From positions 1 through 64,000 of the forward strand of contig CAXAMN010027439.1 in the NCBI GenBank assembly GCA_963970005.1: DNA of 64,000 nucleotides, read 5' to 3'. The position numbers and the translations under genes were made by a program. The stretch's first letter is position 1; each line of letters starts with the position of its first letter. The notes beneath the pieces are model-generated. The model ran no database searches, was not told where the DNA came from, and saw nothing but the letters and a program-made list of their open reading frames with translations. The DNA is from Durusdinium trenchii. Taxonomy: Eukaryota > Sar > Dinophyceae > Suessiales > Symbiodiniaceae. Positions 42,301 to 55,334 of the stretch are shown here, piece by piece.

Positions 42301-43000
42301 GAAAAAAAGACACAACCAAACTCCAGGGGATGAGGCACCGTTTGCGTGGACCACTGCTGGACCTGCCCAGTCCCTACCGCTTCTTCCCCCAGTCCCTACC
42401 TGGCTAGGCTGGTTACCACGACTGCACCGCACAGTCTGGACGTGCCTCGGTCTGAGACGACCCCGGTGGTCGGAGTGTCCCGACGTCGGTGGTCGGAGCG
42501 GTGACCTGAAGCGACTTCGGATGAGATGGAGCGAAGGATGATTGGAGGTAGTATGAGAATGTATGCTGGAGGTAGTGAGAGGGATCGGGTTTTCTCACTG
42601 TTTCTCATGCTGGATGGGTGCACAGGTGGGAACAGGTTCGTGCACAGCTCTGCATGGCCGAAATGCCTCAAAGTTATCCCAAAAGGTGAGTCACCATCAT
42701 TGCCCATGCAGTTCTGCTAATACTTTGGAGTTAAACCACAACCCATCTGACCAGAACAAGCACTGCAATGCCCTGCGGCGTGATGTCGCCACCTGAAATT
42801 CTTGGGTCGCGGCCCAGTGATGCCACGCTCTCGGTAAAGTGATGCCCTACCTCCAACCCGTAGCTGCGGTCCTCTCCGCAGCCCCGCGGGCACGGGCACC
42901 GACGACGGCCCCAGATACCATGCCACGCTCTGACTTCGGGCACCGCGCCGAGCGGCTGGATCGGATCTATAGCAAGGAGGTCACAGGCAGTCGGGTCATC
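39310..43000 (+). CDS. TDP2-like endonuclease/exonuclease/phosphatase (EEP) gene, exons
   Basis: Short exons carry the EEP motifs in order. 39,310-39,396: TLRVVSYNVWF (motif I Asn). 40,019-40,081: AKALFAILDDEDADVVCLQE with the catalytic Glu, then a GT donor. 40,541-40,598: EHFVQERYSLSDTVGTTLQ. 40,814-40,925: AQLAYGVVLLLKR and ELWRLPTRMGRRLAE. 41,086-~41,150: LAKLPMEELELWVATVPL, where TDP2 has a VATVHL-type strand. 41,592-~41,660: DGASHVILAGDMTLSCDQ with the catalytic Asp. About 42,950: AERLDRIYSKEV. Phases of exons 3-4 and 4-5 join correctly. TDP2 removes topoisomerase II adducts from DNA 5' ends. The final S-D-H motif was not found, and the His strand reads Pro, so it may be partial or degenerate. 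Confidence 0.65.
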
Positions 43001-45284
43001 GCATTGCGGGATCGGTCCAGGTCGTTGGAAGGTTTTAGAGACAAAAGCTTTTTTGGGTTTTGAGGTTCACTTCTTTTTTGATGTTCACCCTATTTTTTGC
43101 TTTTGGATCTTTGGGTCAATTCACCCAGACACCACAGAGTTTGTGCATGTTTCCACTGTCCTGCAGGGGGGTCACGAGTCGTCTGCTTTGTGGACTTAAT
43201 CCGAGTGGGATGCGACAAGGCATGAAATGCGGAGATTTTTGGTATGTAATCTCGAGCTTGTCAAACATGTTTTCTGTTGTAATGCAATGGTGATGAATTC
43301 AATGATCGTACTGTTGTAGTTTTGCTCGCGGGGTAACAACAGCGCGAGTAGTTGTGCACTTTTTTGGCAAGTCACACATATTCGTTTCCATGTGGCAACA
43401 TTCCTCATCAAAGTTGGCACCTACTCATTTGCACTGTAAAATGCCGGATGTTGTGCCATATCAAAAAAACTATCAGTATCCCCTTGGGCTTTGTTGCATC
43501 CTTCTCGATTTCTGCTCATTTTGACCGCAATTCCATGTCGTTTCAGCAAACGGTTGCTTCGGAATTTGTGTGACTGTGCTCATAACGCTCAATATGAGCA
43601 ACCGACGCATCGCTTCGTGCCTCACAAAATCCGACACATTGCTGCGCATCTTACGCACATCCAACACCATGCTTTACAGGTAAGTCAAGAGTGCGTGCGT
43701 GTAAGACTGTGTAAGATGCACACGTCTTCCTGGGACGTAAGACCTCAGTTGTTCAAGTGCTTGCCACGATATTGTTGGAGGTGGGACCGCACCAGTCAAG
43801 ATTTGTTGTGGCAACACTGATGGACCAGGCACGATGACAAATGTGGATCAGACCTCCCCATGTTTGTAGGTCAGACCTCCAAGCTGTGGATCAGATCCAT
43901 CGGCCGATCCCCAGGCGCTGCGACTCGCTTCGTGCCCTCGAAGCCTGAGCTGTTGGGTACGGAAGCCTGCGACCTTCCTTCGCCGCATGGCACTCGAGTC
44001 CGCAGCGGCTTGTCCAGAGGAGGGGATGCCACAAGCTGTGGAGAAGGTGCAGTGTAAGTGTAACAGACAAGTCAGACAAGTCAGACAAGTGCATATTTTT
44101 TGGGGACTTTTGGCTTGGTAGATCTCAAAATTGGAGGAGTCTCCAACTGGGATTTATCTACGGCACATTTCTTTTTCCGTAGTGCTCTTTGTTGCCAATA
44201 TTGAATATTGTCAATATGTATAATTGTGTATATGAATCATATTATGATAATGCTGCTTTTGGCAATGCCACTCATCAGGCACTTGATAGGGGTGCTTGTG
44301 CGAATGTGAACCAAGCCTGCATCAAGTGCTTCCTAGAAACTGCTCAACGCAACCGCTCCATCGATCCAACCCAAGAAATTATTTTGGGTGTTGCGCAGGA
44401 TTCCATGCTGAAGATAGTGATGACACCGATCCGGAGATGCCGCCTTTCTGCATGGAAGAGCAGCCAGTTGACACAAAATACGATAGAAGCAAAATAGAAA
44501 CTGGTAGAAGACCCCCCGGTCGACGTCCTCATGATCTGCTTGTTCTTGAACTGTCGCGTCGTTTTCGGTCAAAACCATCTCTAGGCGCCATCAGGGGCTG
44601 CATGTGGCTCGCACACCAGCGTTGTGGCTTTCTGGCTGATCCAAGGCCGTCGTTGATCCCCGTGGAGTTTGGGGAGATCCCCCAGCCCTTGAGTCTTTGC
44701 CCTTCAGAGCCTTGGCAGGATGAAGTGGAGTTCAGAGCGGGGTTGGGGAACGGAGTAGATCGATGGAAACGCGGAACGGCAACTTGGAGATTCTTGAAGC
44801 CCCTGACATGGTTCTGGAGCGTCGTTTTGAGGGACTGTGGGGGTTAGGTCCTTTCTGGGCCTAAAGAATCTTAACAATCGGACCGAATCGGACCATCCAG
44901 TCATCAACCCTGCATTTTCCTTGATTTGGCGGACGGACGCGCCCTCACATCCCTCGCCTTGACCGACCGAAGGCCCCAACTGTGGGGGCCCCCAACTGTG
45001 GGGGCCCCTTGACATCCCCGAGGATCACTACGGAATCATGTGCGACCTGGAGTTGGTGAAACGGAAGGCTCGCAGATGCTCCCTCCGTCGGTCTTGGACG
45101 GAAAGCGGTCGTACCCAGGCGGGAGGCTCCCCAGGTCCTGTGGTCCTGTGCCCTTCAGGGTCCGTTTGGGTGTTAGCATGTACTTCAAGATGTGGTGGAT
45201 GGTCCGGTCTGAAGTTGGGATCAGGAGATTCGTTCTTCCCCAACCTGTTGGGGTTCTCAATGCTTTTAAGTGTGCCTCAGTCTG
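43001..45284. other. Host sequence without a supported gene
   Basis: Short overlapping frames only; none has a recognisable domain. A TTGAATATTGTCAATATG patch near 44,200 is AT-rich. Confidence 0.35.
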
Positions 45285-45515
45285 GGCTAGTGCTTCCGCC
45301 TTCTGGCAACTCCTTGGTAGCAGTTCTTTACATTTATATATATATATAATATATAAATATATCTCTAAGTCTGGGCTAGTGTGTCCGCCTTTGACAACTC
45401 CTGAGGGCCATTCTTTACATGTGTCTCACAGTCTGGCCTGTGTGCCTGCTTTCTGGCAAGTGCTTAGAAGCAAACGTGACATTGTTCTCCCAGTGTCCGC
45501 CTTCTGGCAAATACT
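45285..45515. repeat. Diverged tandem repeat, ~70-bp unit, about 3-4 copies
   Basis: The phrases AGTCTGGGCTAGTG and CCGCCTTCTGGCAACTCC recur near 45,290, 45,368, 45,430 and 45,495 with increasing divergence. A (TA)n run sits in the first unit at 45,339-45,360. Confidence 0.7.
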
Positions 45516-47812
45516 CAATAGCTATTCTTTTGTTTGGGGTCTACGGTGGTGTACTTTGTTCTTTAAATAGTGAGTAGCTTCTATGGTGGAATCGCTTCTA
45601 CGCCTTGATGGTGGATTGGATCAGCCTGTCAATGATTGCATCGTAGGGTTCTCAAACGAATGGCACCAGGGAGACTATCAGAAAAGCTTCATTGGGCTTT
45701 GCACAGCGTGGAGGGCTGCTGTTTTTGGTCAATTCAACTCTTCGGCACAGGCGATGCAACGAAGCCTGCAACCGCTAAATGGGCAAAAAGAGCGCTCCCA
45801 AACATGAAACAACCCAAGCCTTGCACAGCCTTGGGGATCAAACTCAACCCAGCCATTTTTTTTTACAGGCCACCTTTCTTGAGGCTCTTGGAAGATTTGG
45901 ATTTACATGGAGCTGGAAATAGGATTTGCGTGCATAGGCCTTTGCGATTTTGGGCAGAAAACAATGCAATGTATACCTATATTGACCTCAATCAACAGCA
46001 TGACAAACTCCACCTAGGCCCAAGGTTGAGGAGGTGACGCTCTTTCGCTATGAGGCTCGGAGAACTCCCCAAAAATCGAATGGCTCGGGTTGAGTGCAGG
46101 GTTTTGCGAGAACAGATGATTTGATCCTTTAACTATCCAATTCACCTGTTCTAGGCCGCCAGTTCCATCACTTCCATCAGTTCTATCCTGTCCTGAACAT
46201 TTCTCTTGTTCTGAATTGCTGCCAAGTGAGCCGACAACAACCTGATGTAGCATAATTTTACCGATCTCTGGAGAATGTGCTTTGTGTGTCGAGTGTCTGA
46301 GGGTATACTCAGACAATCCACTTGCTACAATAAATGACAGCTAACCATTCGCATGGCTTTTAGGTGCAAAGCTTTTAGCGTGGAGGGCTCTACTTCAGGC
46401 GAAGTTGTAGCTTTAGGGCTCTGCCCCTGACTGGTGGAGGGTTTGCTATCACACATAAAGGCATAAACCGCTTGGAGTTTCCCCATCAAGGTAGGGCTGG
46501 TAGGGTCACTGTTGATGATGCTTTCTAAAGACGACTAAAGACAGCTTGTGTCAAAGGGGGCAGCTTTCACTGGTCAGGGTGAGCAATGGTTCCATGATAC
46601 ATCCTCATGAGTTCGACTACTCTCCCCAATTTTTGGCCGGACAACACTGGTCGCATCCAGGACCTATTTGACTGGACTGTCTTTGGTGTGACGTTTGTGG
46701 TGACTTGGAGACAATTTACTGTACTAGATAGTTTGTTTTTGGAGACGAGCTGGAGAATGGTTGTGCTGACTGATTGGGAGCTAGACATGGTTGTCATCCA
46801 CAGATGTTCTACAAAAGAGGAAGCTTCGCTGCTTCGCCTTCGAGATGAGCCTTCCTGAATACAGGCACCTCTAGAAAGGCCCTTCAAAAGAGAAGTATGG
46901 AAGTACTGCGCTTGTAGCATCTTGTAGCATCGGTGAATTTGCAGTCTTACTGGTTTGCGTCGCCACGAGTGGTTATGAACCCCACGTGTGACCATGGAAT
47001 GGTGCGTGTGGGGAAATCCTGGGTTTGGGCCTAAGCAGGGGGAGTCCAAGGAGGGTTTGGCCTAAGCATAGCTTGAACAATTAGGCAAGTTTGAAACCCA
47101 CATCATTGGCATGTTGTCCACTAGGTCATGCGCTGGAGGATGCGTGAAGAATGATCATGCCGATTTTCCAAGGCTTTGGTCTGTGTGGACAACCTCCTCC
47201 TCTTTGGCAAATACGGCCCGACAGCGAGACCGCGAATACCAAAGTCTCTTTTGGAGTCGAGAAGCGAATCGCTTCTAGAGCAAGGCACAGAAATCTTCTT
47301 ACCCGACAGCTTTAACATCCTTTAGCTTGTTCCATTTTGGGAAATCAGCAAGCCACTTCTTCCACCAAACCAGCAAGCCACCAACGCAGGCTTCTAGGCA
47401 GTGCCAGCTAAAGTTATTTGTTTCTCAACATGCATCCAGTTGATCGGTCTTCCATTCGTTTCTTCGCAGCCATTGCGCTTTCGCGAGGCGGCAACATGAG
47501 CCTCGGAACTCAGTTGTTTGGCTTTGCTCCAGCAGGACCTGGGAGGTTTGCTCGTTTGCTCAAGTATTGGACTGCCCAGTGAACGCTCCCCGTGGAACAA
47601 GATCTCGTCTCTTATCGTGGAACGGGGTTTGGAAACGAGGCTTGGCCGTGCGCTGCGCGATGTGCCGAGGCTTTCAAAAGGCACTCTGCTATAGCGTCTT
47701 CTGGCGGGAAGCTGAGATGGGAGAGATGTGGTGGGCACTTTGGCCGTTGAGGATGTAGAATGGAGACCTAAAAGGACGAGAGCAAACGTTGAAAGACATG
47801 AGCTGCTGACTG
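45516..47812. other. Host sequence without a supported gene
   Basis: A 160-aa - strand frame (47,049-46,567) and several shorter frames lack recognisable features. Confidence 0.35.
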
Positions 47813-47872
47813 ATATATATATATATATATATACTGTATATATTTATACTGTATATATATATATATATATTG
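47813..47872. repeat. (TA)n microsatellite with CTGTATATAT interruptions
   Basis: About 60 bp of alternating TA with two ACTGTATA interruptions. Similar short TA runs lie at 50,470, 52,275 and 62,872. Confidence 0.95.
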
Positions 47873-48047
47873 TACAAATTTGTACAATCTCTCACAAGAT
47901 GCAGTGGACTCCGACTCACCACCATCCTCATCAGAAAAGAAAGCGTTTGTGTTTTTGACTGGAGAGAGGTGTCATAGGTTACGGCTCAGGGGGCTCAAGT
48001 TTTATAGATTGTGAGGAGACATCAGTGTCTCTTCCAAACCACTTCTT

Positions 48048-49530
48048 TTGTGCTCCATGGAGGACAGAGACAACCAGCTCCCCATGCTCCTGTGCGCAAA
48101 GAATAATCCTGACTTGGGTGTTTTGACCAAAGTCTCTGAGCAGAGAAGCTCTGAGTTCTCTGAGAAGCTCTTGCTTTCGGCCTCGGCTGCGGGAGATGCC
48201 GCGCATGCACAGCGGCTTCTGCTTCAGAAGGCCAACGTCGGCAGCAGGGACCATGGAGGCCGAACGGCCTTGCACTTGGCCTCCAGAGGCACCGCAAGAG
48301 GTGCCGAGGAGGTGGTGAAGCTCCTGTTGGCACAGCGTGCAATTGCCAATGCCATGGATCACGTGGCGATGACACCAATGGATATGGCTGTGTTGGTGCA
48401 GAACTGGGGGATCAAGAAGCTCTTGGAGCAGAATGGTGTGGAACTCCAACCCATCTTGAAACGAAAGGCACAAGAAAGCTCCTGGCTGCTGAAGGCCTCA
48501 GAGCTCCAACTCCAACGTGAAATTGGAAGCACTTTGAAGAGTGTGGTGCACCTGGCCGATTGGCACGGGACCACGGTGGTGGTGAAATGCATCAAGATGA
48601 AGCAGAGGGTGATCATGAACAAGATGAAAAGATCCAAGAGCTTTGACCTGTCCCTGGCGAGAGAATTGCACGAATTGGACGACGTTCCGTTGAAGAAGGA
48701 GGATTGCAGCCCGGAGGAAGCAGAGATCGAGCACATGTGTTCCTCCGGAGTTCCTGCGTGAGATTGAACTTTTGTCGTCCCTTCGGCATCCTGATTTGGT
48801 GCTCTTCTTGGGGGCATGCTTGGAGAATGACATGCCGGTGATGTTCGTCACAGAGTGCCGGAAGGTGACCTGGAACACTACCTGTACAAGATGAGGGATG
48901 AGCAGCAAGTGGCCCACTATGACCCACCTTTATGGCGAACCATCGAATGGTCTATGGCAGTGGCTCGGGCATTGGCCTTTCTCCACAAGTTCCCAGTGAT
49001 TCATCGGGATTTGAAACCACTAAATTTGCTGCTCACCAAGACCTTGGAGATAAAGGTCACAGATTTCGGCACCAGCAAGCTCATGGCAAAAGCTTGGGAT
49101 TGTGAGGATGGCTCTGTGGACATGAACGACTTGAAGCACTCGACCAAAGGGGGAGACGCAGATGACCTTGGGAGTGGGTACATACAACTACATGGCTCCA
49201 GAAGTGGTTAGGACAAAGAAGTATGATGAGAAAGTTTATATCTATACCTTGGCCTCGATCATGTTCTACTTGAGTTCAGGGAAGCGGCCATTTTACCACC
49301 TCTTTGTCAGAGGCCAAGGACCCGCGGAGCTGCTCGAGCGCTTCGCGCGGGGCGACGATCCGTGGCCGGACGCGCGGCAGTGCCACCGCCGTTTGCGCGG
49401 CCTCATCGAGCGAGGCTGGGCGGTCAAGGCATCGGAGCGGCCGAGCGCCAAGGAGGTGCTGGAGGACTTAGAGGAAGAAAAGAACTTGCAGATGCTAGGT
49501 GCGTCTTGCCAAAGTTGCACCAGCATGTGA
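48048..49530 (+). pseudogene. Ankyrin-repeat protein kinase, intronless copy with three frameshifts
   Basis: The first frame (48,048-48,761) has ankyrin repeats at about residues 45-130 (GGRTALHLASRG, MTPMDMAVL), then the start of a kinase domain with VVVKCIKMK (the ATP-binding Lys). A shift near 48,735 leads to EFLREIELLSSLRHPDLVLF. A second near 48,857 gives PEGDLEHYLYKM and VIHRDLKPLNLLL (catalytic loop) and VTDFGTSKL (DFG). A third, in a G5 run near 49,150, gives VGTYNYMAPEVV (APE). Then YDEKVYIYTLASIMFYLSSG, where the conserved helix-F Asp has become Tyr. The TKL-like kinase ends near 49,530. No introns in 1.5 kb, unlike neighbouring genes, and several lesions point to a processed pseudogene. 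Confidence 0.78.
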
Positions 49531-52500
49531 GCAGTGACCCTGCGAAAATGCTTGGCATTCACAATCAATTTGAATTCAGGTTGTGCTCACCAGTCAAACT
49601 TTTAGCTCTTGACCTGAGGGAGGCGTTTCGATTTCATCCGTTTCGGAGCTTTGAGTACACAGAGCTCGAGCTTCGCAGGGCTGGACATCATGATATATCA
49701 TGTTGCCGCCCGTCATTCCAGGCCGTTTCAAAGGACCTCCAACGACCCGTTTGCTGGTCATATTTTTATGTACCGTAAATTGACGTGTTTGGGTGTAACA
49801 AACACTGTGACGGAAAATCGATGAATCAAGCTCTTGAACTTTGCAGGCGTGCTTAGGCGAAAAGAAAAAGGAGAGGTGTCATTTCGAGAGGAACGCCATG
49901 TGAGACAGCACTGCATCATAGAAAGCCAAGGCTTTTCATGAATCAGGCCGAGGACATCAACTAGTTTGGTCTGGATTCAATCCCTCCATGTTGACACAGA
50001 ACGCTGCAAGGCTTCTTTGTGCCGGGACTTTCAACGGCTACGTGTACTGGTCGCGTGGCAGAGAAGCAGCCTTTGACTGGGGTCCGCCCCTGAGCGACAT
50101 GTGTTCACAATGTCCTGGACGCCGAGAAGGGGTATCCAAGAACAAACGATGCCACTGTTGAGAGCAATTCCTATCAGGGTGTCAGAATCGCTTCAATCCG
50201 CAACGGCAAACTTGCCAGGCACTGGATACCTCTTAGCACGTGCCCGAGAAGACACGAGCTTTGGGCTGGGGGAAAAAAAGTAAAGCTAAAATCTCAAGTC
50301 GGAAACAATATAATTTGGACACTTGGGTACAGCGCATTCATCCAATACCAGGGCCAGTACTTGCAAGCGTTGCATGGGTGATCGCACAGCTCGGGATTCT
50401 AAGGAATGGATGCTTTCCATTGACAACCTCTTTGTATTCAGGTTGCACTGGGCCGCAATGCAAAAAAATATACATATATATATATATAGACAATATAGGA
50501 CATGTTTTTTGATATGTTTGGGGCCAGGTCGCAGCCTGATGGGCAGTTCTCTTGCAAAGTGAACTTCGATTTACAAGCCCCGAACGGTCGAGGGTGATGA
50601 TGGTCCACCTTCAGGTGACACATTCAGAAAGTTCCTCACCTCAAAAGGAAGCACAACCTCCCTCCCAGAAAGACTTGATTGCTATTGTGAGATCTGTGGT
50701 GTACCAAGTGGTTTAGGTCTTTGGATGAAATATCCCAGCCAGAAACGCTTGTGGAGACCTGTCTTATTGCCACATTTGCTCTCCTTCATCGCAGCACAAT
50801 TGCAATCCCTTGTCTTCACAAATTTGTGCGACACCATGGCAGGAGTATCTTCCTCATCTTCCACACTCCCAGTTCCCACAAGCGCCTTGGTGGTAAGGAT
50901 CCATCTCTGTTCGCTTTGAGGCCGGACCAAGCAGAGGAGACATCCGATCTTCGTTCGCTTCTGAGGGTGGGGAGCCGGACATCTGAGGCACAAGCCGCTC
51001 TTCTGGGGCATTTGTGGTCCGGGCTCCCGGACAACCGGTCAAGCACCTTGCTATATACATCTATATAACGTTCGCTTCCTTGTTACTAGCAGTAAGGCCA
51101 GGAGCGCCCCTAGTAGCTTCTTCTTACTAGTAGCGATGCACTTGCTGTAATGCTGGGCTTGTGGAATGAATTTGCAGGCAGCTTCGAAAGGCCATTACCC
51201 ATAGCCTATCACCCCTGAAATCACCCCTGGAGGAAATTACTGAAACCAAGGGAAGGTTTGACTGATCAGGTGAAGATGGAATCGACCAAAGATCTGCCGT
51301 CTTTCGTGCAGTGTCTCGGTGACGGAATCCAACGTTCACGTCGCCGAAAAGGAAGCGAGTTCGCCTTCTGTTCTGAACGTTTCGAAGGGACAAAAAGAAG
51401 CACTTTCACGGGATAAGACGCACTGAATGAGAAGCCAATGTTGACACTTGAAGAGGTGCCATCGTCTTTCGCATGGCCTTCTTCGTAGTTGGTGAGGTCC
51501 TGGTGGGGGCAGCCCAGCTTAGGATCGGAGTTGGCTGGGTGTTCTGAGATCGCTACTAGGGTGGAGGCCATCGCTATTAGTGTGGAGGCCATCGCGTTCT
51601 GAGTTTTAATAGATGTTGGAATCCAAGCGGCTTTGGATTGAGATTCAGAAGGCCAGAGACTTGGCTCGGGAAGGATCAAAGGCAGTCGACACAGCGCGGG
51701 CAATTTAGAAGAGTGAACGCAAACGTGGCTTTTCTGACATCTCAATGAGGCATAAAAGCTGGTTGTACCTTCAAAAAGGCTCTTGGCTCAAATTCCAACT
51801 GATGGTTTGACCAGAAAGTAGATGTGCAGACAACATTCGGGCACAATTCGTGCCAGGAGTTCTGCCTGCGTTTGCCTGGATACGAACAGGGCTACAGAAA
51901 TAACCTTAGGAACGGGACTGTAGCTGCCAATACTCTAACAAAGGACGGAACCGGTTGTTCGCATTTGCTTGTGCTCAAGAGATGGTTGGAGGATGGTCCA
52001 AAATGAGTGGAACTCACACATTTCCCATTCACCTCTCAGATGCATGCCTTTTGGGCCACGCATTTCATCCTGGGCTTCTTCCTCATCTACACTGGTTACA
52101 AGGTGCAGTCGCTCCGTCTTCGAATTGCATTTGGAAGCGGTCTTTGGCGGAGCAGCTGCATGCGAACCACATGTCGAAGATGTGTAGTGTGAACTTGAGG
52201 TGTAGATGTCTTACTGACCAAACGCATCCAATCACTACATGTCACACAGAGCAGCACAGTGGAAGTACAGTATACAGTATATATATATATACACATGGAA
52301 CTCTGGTCGAGCTCCATCTACCTATATCAGTAGTTTCGTTTTGTGGGATGAACTTCACTTCGACTCTGGTTTCGAATGTATCGACCAGATCCTGGGCATG
52401 GAAGAGGACGAGGAGGACACAAATCCAGACAGCGAATCCTCATGGAATGTCGAGGGGATGTCGAAGTCGCAGACTGCGAGTTAAAGAAATGGATGACCTG

Positions 52501-53954
52501 ACCTACGCCCTTGGTTGATCAATAGAGGGGATACCCTCAGTCGTGTACAACCAATAGGTCCTATGGTACCTGGTTGACCCCTGTACTATTCGCAAAAGGA
52601 ATATCATTGGTTGAAGGAATTGACCCTCTGATCCCTTGTAGTCATCATATGGCTGAAACCGTGGTCCCGGGGGATTTTGGGGGCCGTACCTGCGTGGCGT
52701 GCAGCCCCTCGCTTGGGACGTCCCTGTTTGGCCGACGTCGCGCGAGGACGAGCCCAACCAGAATCCCATCTTTCTTTGGGTCACCAGGTGCGGATGAAGT
52801 GTGGAGGGAGGATCAGCCATCGATCAACCTGTCAAGGTTTGAACTTCAAGCTCATGACCAGATCTGGCCTTACCCAATCAACTGGATGTGTTTCCTTTAA
52901 GTTGCTTCAAGGTCAGTGGTAGAAGCCAATTATTGGTAGAATGATGACCTTACAAAGCCACTCAACCAAGCCATTTTCCCTGGTGTTCCATCTCTCAAGT
53001 GGGTCTTTGTTCCACTGTCGTGCCTTCTGGGCTTTTCTTGAAGAGAGTGAGTCTGCCAGACCTCGAGCTGCCAGGAAGATCAAGCTTATTGACTCGTATT
53101 CGCCCGAGCGAAGAGCTCAGCGCATGTCCGTATGGTTGGTCAAAGAGCTCAGCGAGCGATTCGCCGCCGAACGACTTGAAGGAGCAGCATGTCAGTGGAC
53201 ATTGTAGCATGGCACGGACAGGCCTTCTTTGAATACTAGCTGTTTATGACCTGACGGCATGGGGCAATTCACAGCTGGTTTGGTTGGGAGTATTTTCTAG
53301 AAACATCAGCAACAGCAAGTGGAAGGAAGTGTAGACGGAGAAAACAAGCCCTGCACAGAACTGGGCAAAACCCGGCATCCTGTGACGTTTTGCTACTGAA
53401 AAAGCCTGAACTCAAACAAGGAGGAACACCTAGAAGCAGGATACTTTGCTACTTATATATCCTGTTTTGGAACACTGAATCGTGCTCCGAACTGGGCTTG
53501 TCGAACTGAGATCAAGGTCCATTTCTGTGGTAGAAGTAAGCAGGGCGCCGTGCCTCGGGGGGTTTGAAGGAGAGGCTCAACACACTCAAAGAAGTGCCCC
53601 ATCATCTTCATCGCTCCTTGCACCGCTTGTTTGGCTCTGTGGAGCTCCGAAGATGCAATGTGCAATGTCTGGCAAGCTGCGAACACGCAGTGACCAGGGT
53701 GAGTTTCAGATGTCCCAACCCAGGGGATCAGTCAATTCATGTTCTGTCAGAACATGCAGCATCAGAACGACACCAGATTGGCGTTTGAGCTGCATGAATT
53801 TGTGATGGCAAACTCAAATGGGAGCGTCCCCCCCCAAAACAGAGAGATGATTGCAACATCCCCACTTTGGCAGGCAAAGGAAAGGGCAACATCTGAACCG
53901 AGACACAGCGACTGAGACCTACTTACCTTTTTTCCCTGCCCATGGACCCGCAGA
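49531..53954. other. Host sequence without a confident gene
   Basis: Includes TA runs near 50,470 and 52,275 and mini-repeat clusters at 51,085-51,140 and 51,555-51,600. An exon-like frame at 53,040-53,200 (ARKIKLIDSYSPERRAQRMS) could be real but has no recognised family. Confidence 0.35.
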
Positions 53955-54137
53955 GACCATGTCCTTCTCGGACTCTGAAGCCCTGCCCGATGCGCCGCGT
54001 GCCGCCTTCGCGGACCACGGACCCCCGCGGTGTCGCTCGGCACCCTGCCGGCTGCTGCCGGGCATGGACTTGGAGGACTTGGAGCAGATGACCTCGGAGG
54101 CCATCGAGCTCTTCCGCAAGGGGCAACAGCCACTGGG
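53955..54137 (+). CDS. Candidate exon, GC-rich, helical (MDLEDLEQMTSEAIELF)
   Basis: GC-rich open segment reading MSFSDSEALPDAPRAAFADH and later LPGMDLEDLEQMTSEAIELF and RKGQQPLG. Preceded by CCGCAG and followed by a drop in GC. The helical end resembles the start of TPR-like helices, so it might belong to the gene at 59.4-61.7 kb, but that is a guess. Confidence 0.35.
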
Positions 54138-54935
54138 TTGGTGTGAATTGGGGCGCCAAGACTTTTGCAAGGGTGGAATTGGAGAGGCTTTGGAATTGCT
54201 GGATATTGATGCATGTTGATCTCCTTTTCGTTTTTCATTTCGCAGTTGTGAATCCGAGCTTTCCATCCAAGATCGAGCTGTTTCAACGATTTGAATGGGC
54301 AAAGATATGTCAGTGGCAACCATCCTGACTGCTATGGCGGGTGTAGGTCAAACGGCCCGCAGCTGCCGAGGCAAGCTGCGCTAGACTTGGCTGTGGACTT
54401 CTCCAAGAATGCAGAGATGCTGCTGGGTCGAAGGCTGGTTTCTCCTTTGCACGATTGCATGGAACTGCCTTGAGAGAAACACGAAACCCAATCTCTTTAG
54501 CATCACTCCCGAGTTCGCGTTCGACGGGAAGCGATGGCCTCCAACCTAATAGCGATGTCCTCCATTCCTGAACTCGTAGCGAAGGGTTCTCGTTTAACTC
54601 TGGGGGTCTGGGGGTAGAGCCTTTGTAGTAGCGTTCGCAACCGTCGTCAACTGGGCGAAGCTTTTGGAGGGTTTTGGATGGAAGCATGACATGTCAGATT
54701 CGTGTGAAATAGCGAGGAAATGTGTGGAAACGTGAGATGTTGATTTGACTGCGCAGGCGCAGCGTTTTGTGAGATCCGCAGTTTTCTGCACAGTCAGATT
54801 GAGATTGGCGTTTAGCGGGTGGTGTCTTTGGGCGACTTGGTGGATGGGAGTGTGCTCAGAACGTGTCGACATCACTCCAAACATGTTGCGTGGTGCAACC
54901 TTGGCTGAAGCTATCATGATATGAGATTTGGCTTT
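54138..54935. other. No gene seen; one GGTTGGAGGCCAT-type word pair
   Basis: GCGATGGCCTCCAACCTAATAG at about 54,529-54,550 is another member of the dispersed mini-repeat family. Confidence 0.4.
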
Positions 54936-55130
54936 TCATGGCAGGCGCAGTGCTTTGTGCGGGTCTTGAGGTGTGGAAGTGCAATTTTCGTGGCAGGCGC
55001 AGTGAGTCGTGAGGTTGCGAGGTGCGGCGGAGGTCACATTTCGTGGCAGGTGCAGTACTTTGTGCGTGTTGGAGGTGTGGACGTGCAAATTTTTTGTGGC
55101 AGCGCAGGGAATGGTGAGGTTGCGAGTTGT
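54936..55130. repeat. Tandem repeat around GTGGCAGGCGCAGT
   Basis: About four imperfect ~55-60-bp units, each with TGGCAGGYGCAGT, then TTTGTGCG, then GAGGTGTGGA. A degraded GCGCAGGCGCAGCGTTTTGTG at 54,755 may be an outlying copy. Confidence 0.65.
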
Positions 55131-55334
55131 GGTGGAGGTGAATGTCGCTGTGACATTAGGATTGGCGTGTGAGCCGGTGTTGCTTGGAGGGGCTGGAATC
55201 GCGAAACTGCTTGAGTTAACGCTCGTTCTGGAGACTTGACGAGTGAATTTGGGAAGAAGTCTCGTACCAAATGCTCGTTTTGCAGACTTGACGTGTGACT
55301 TTGGAGCAAGTCTCGTACAAAACGCCAGTCTTTA

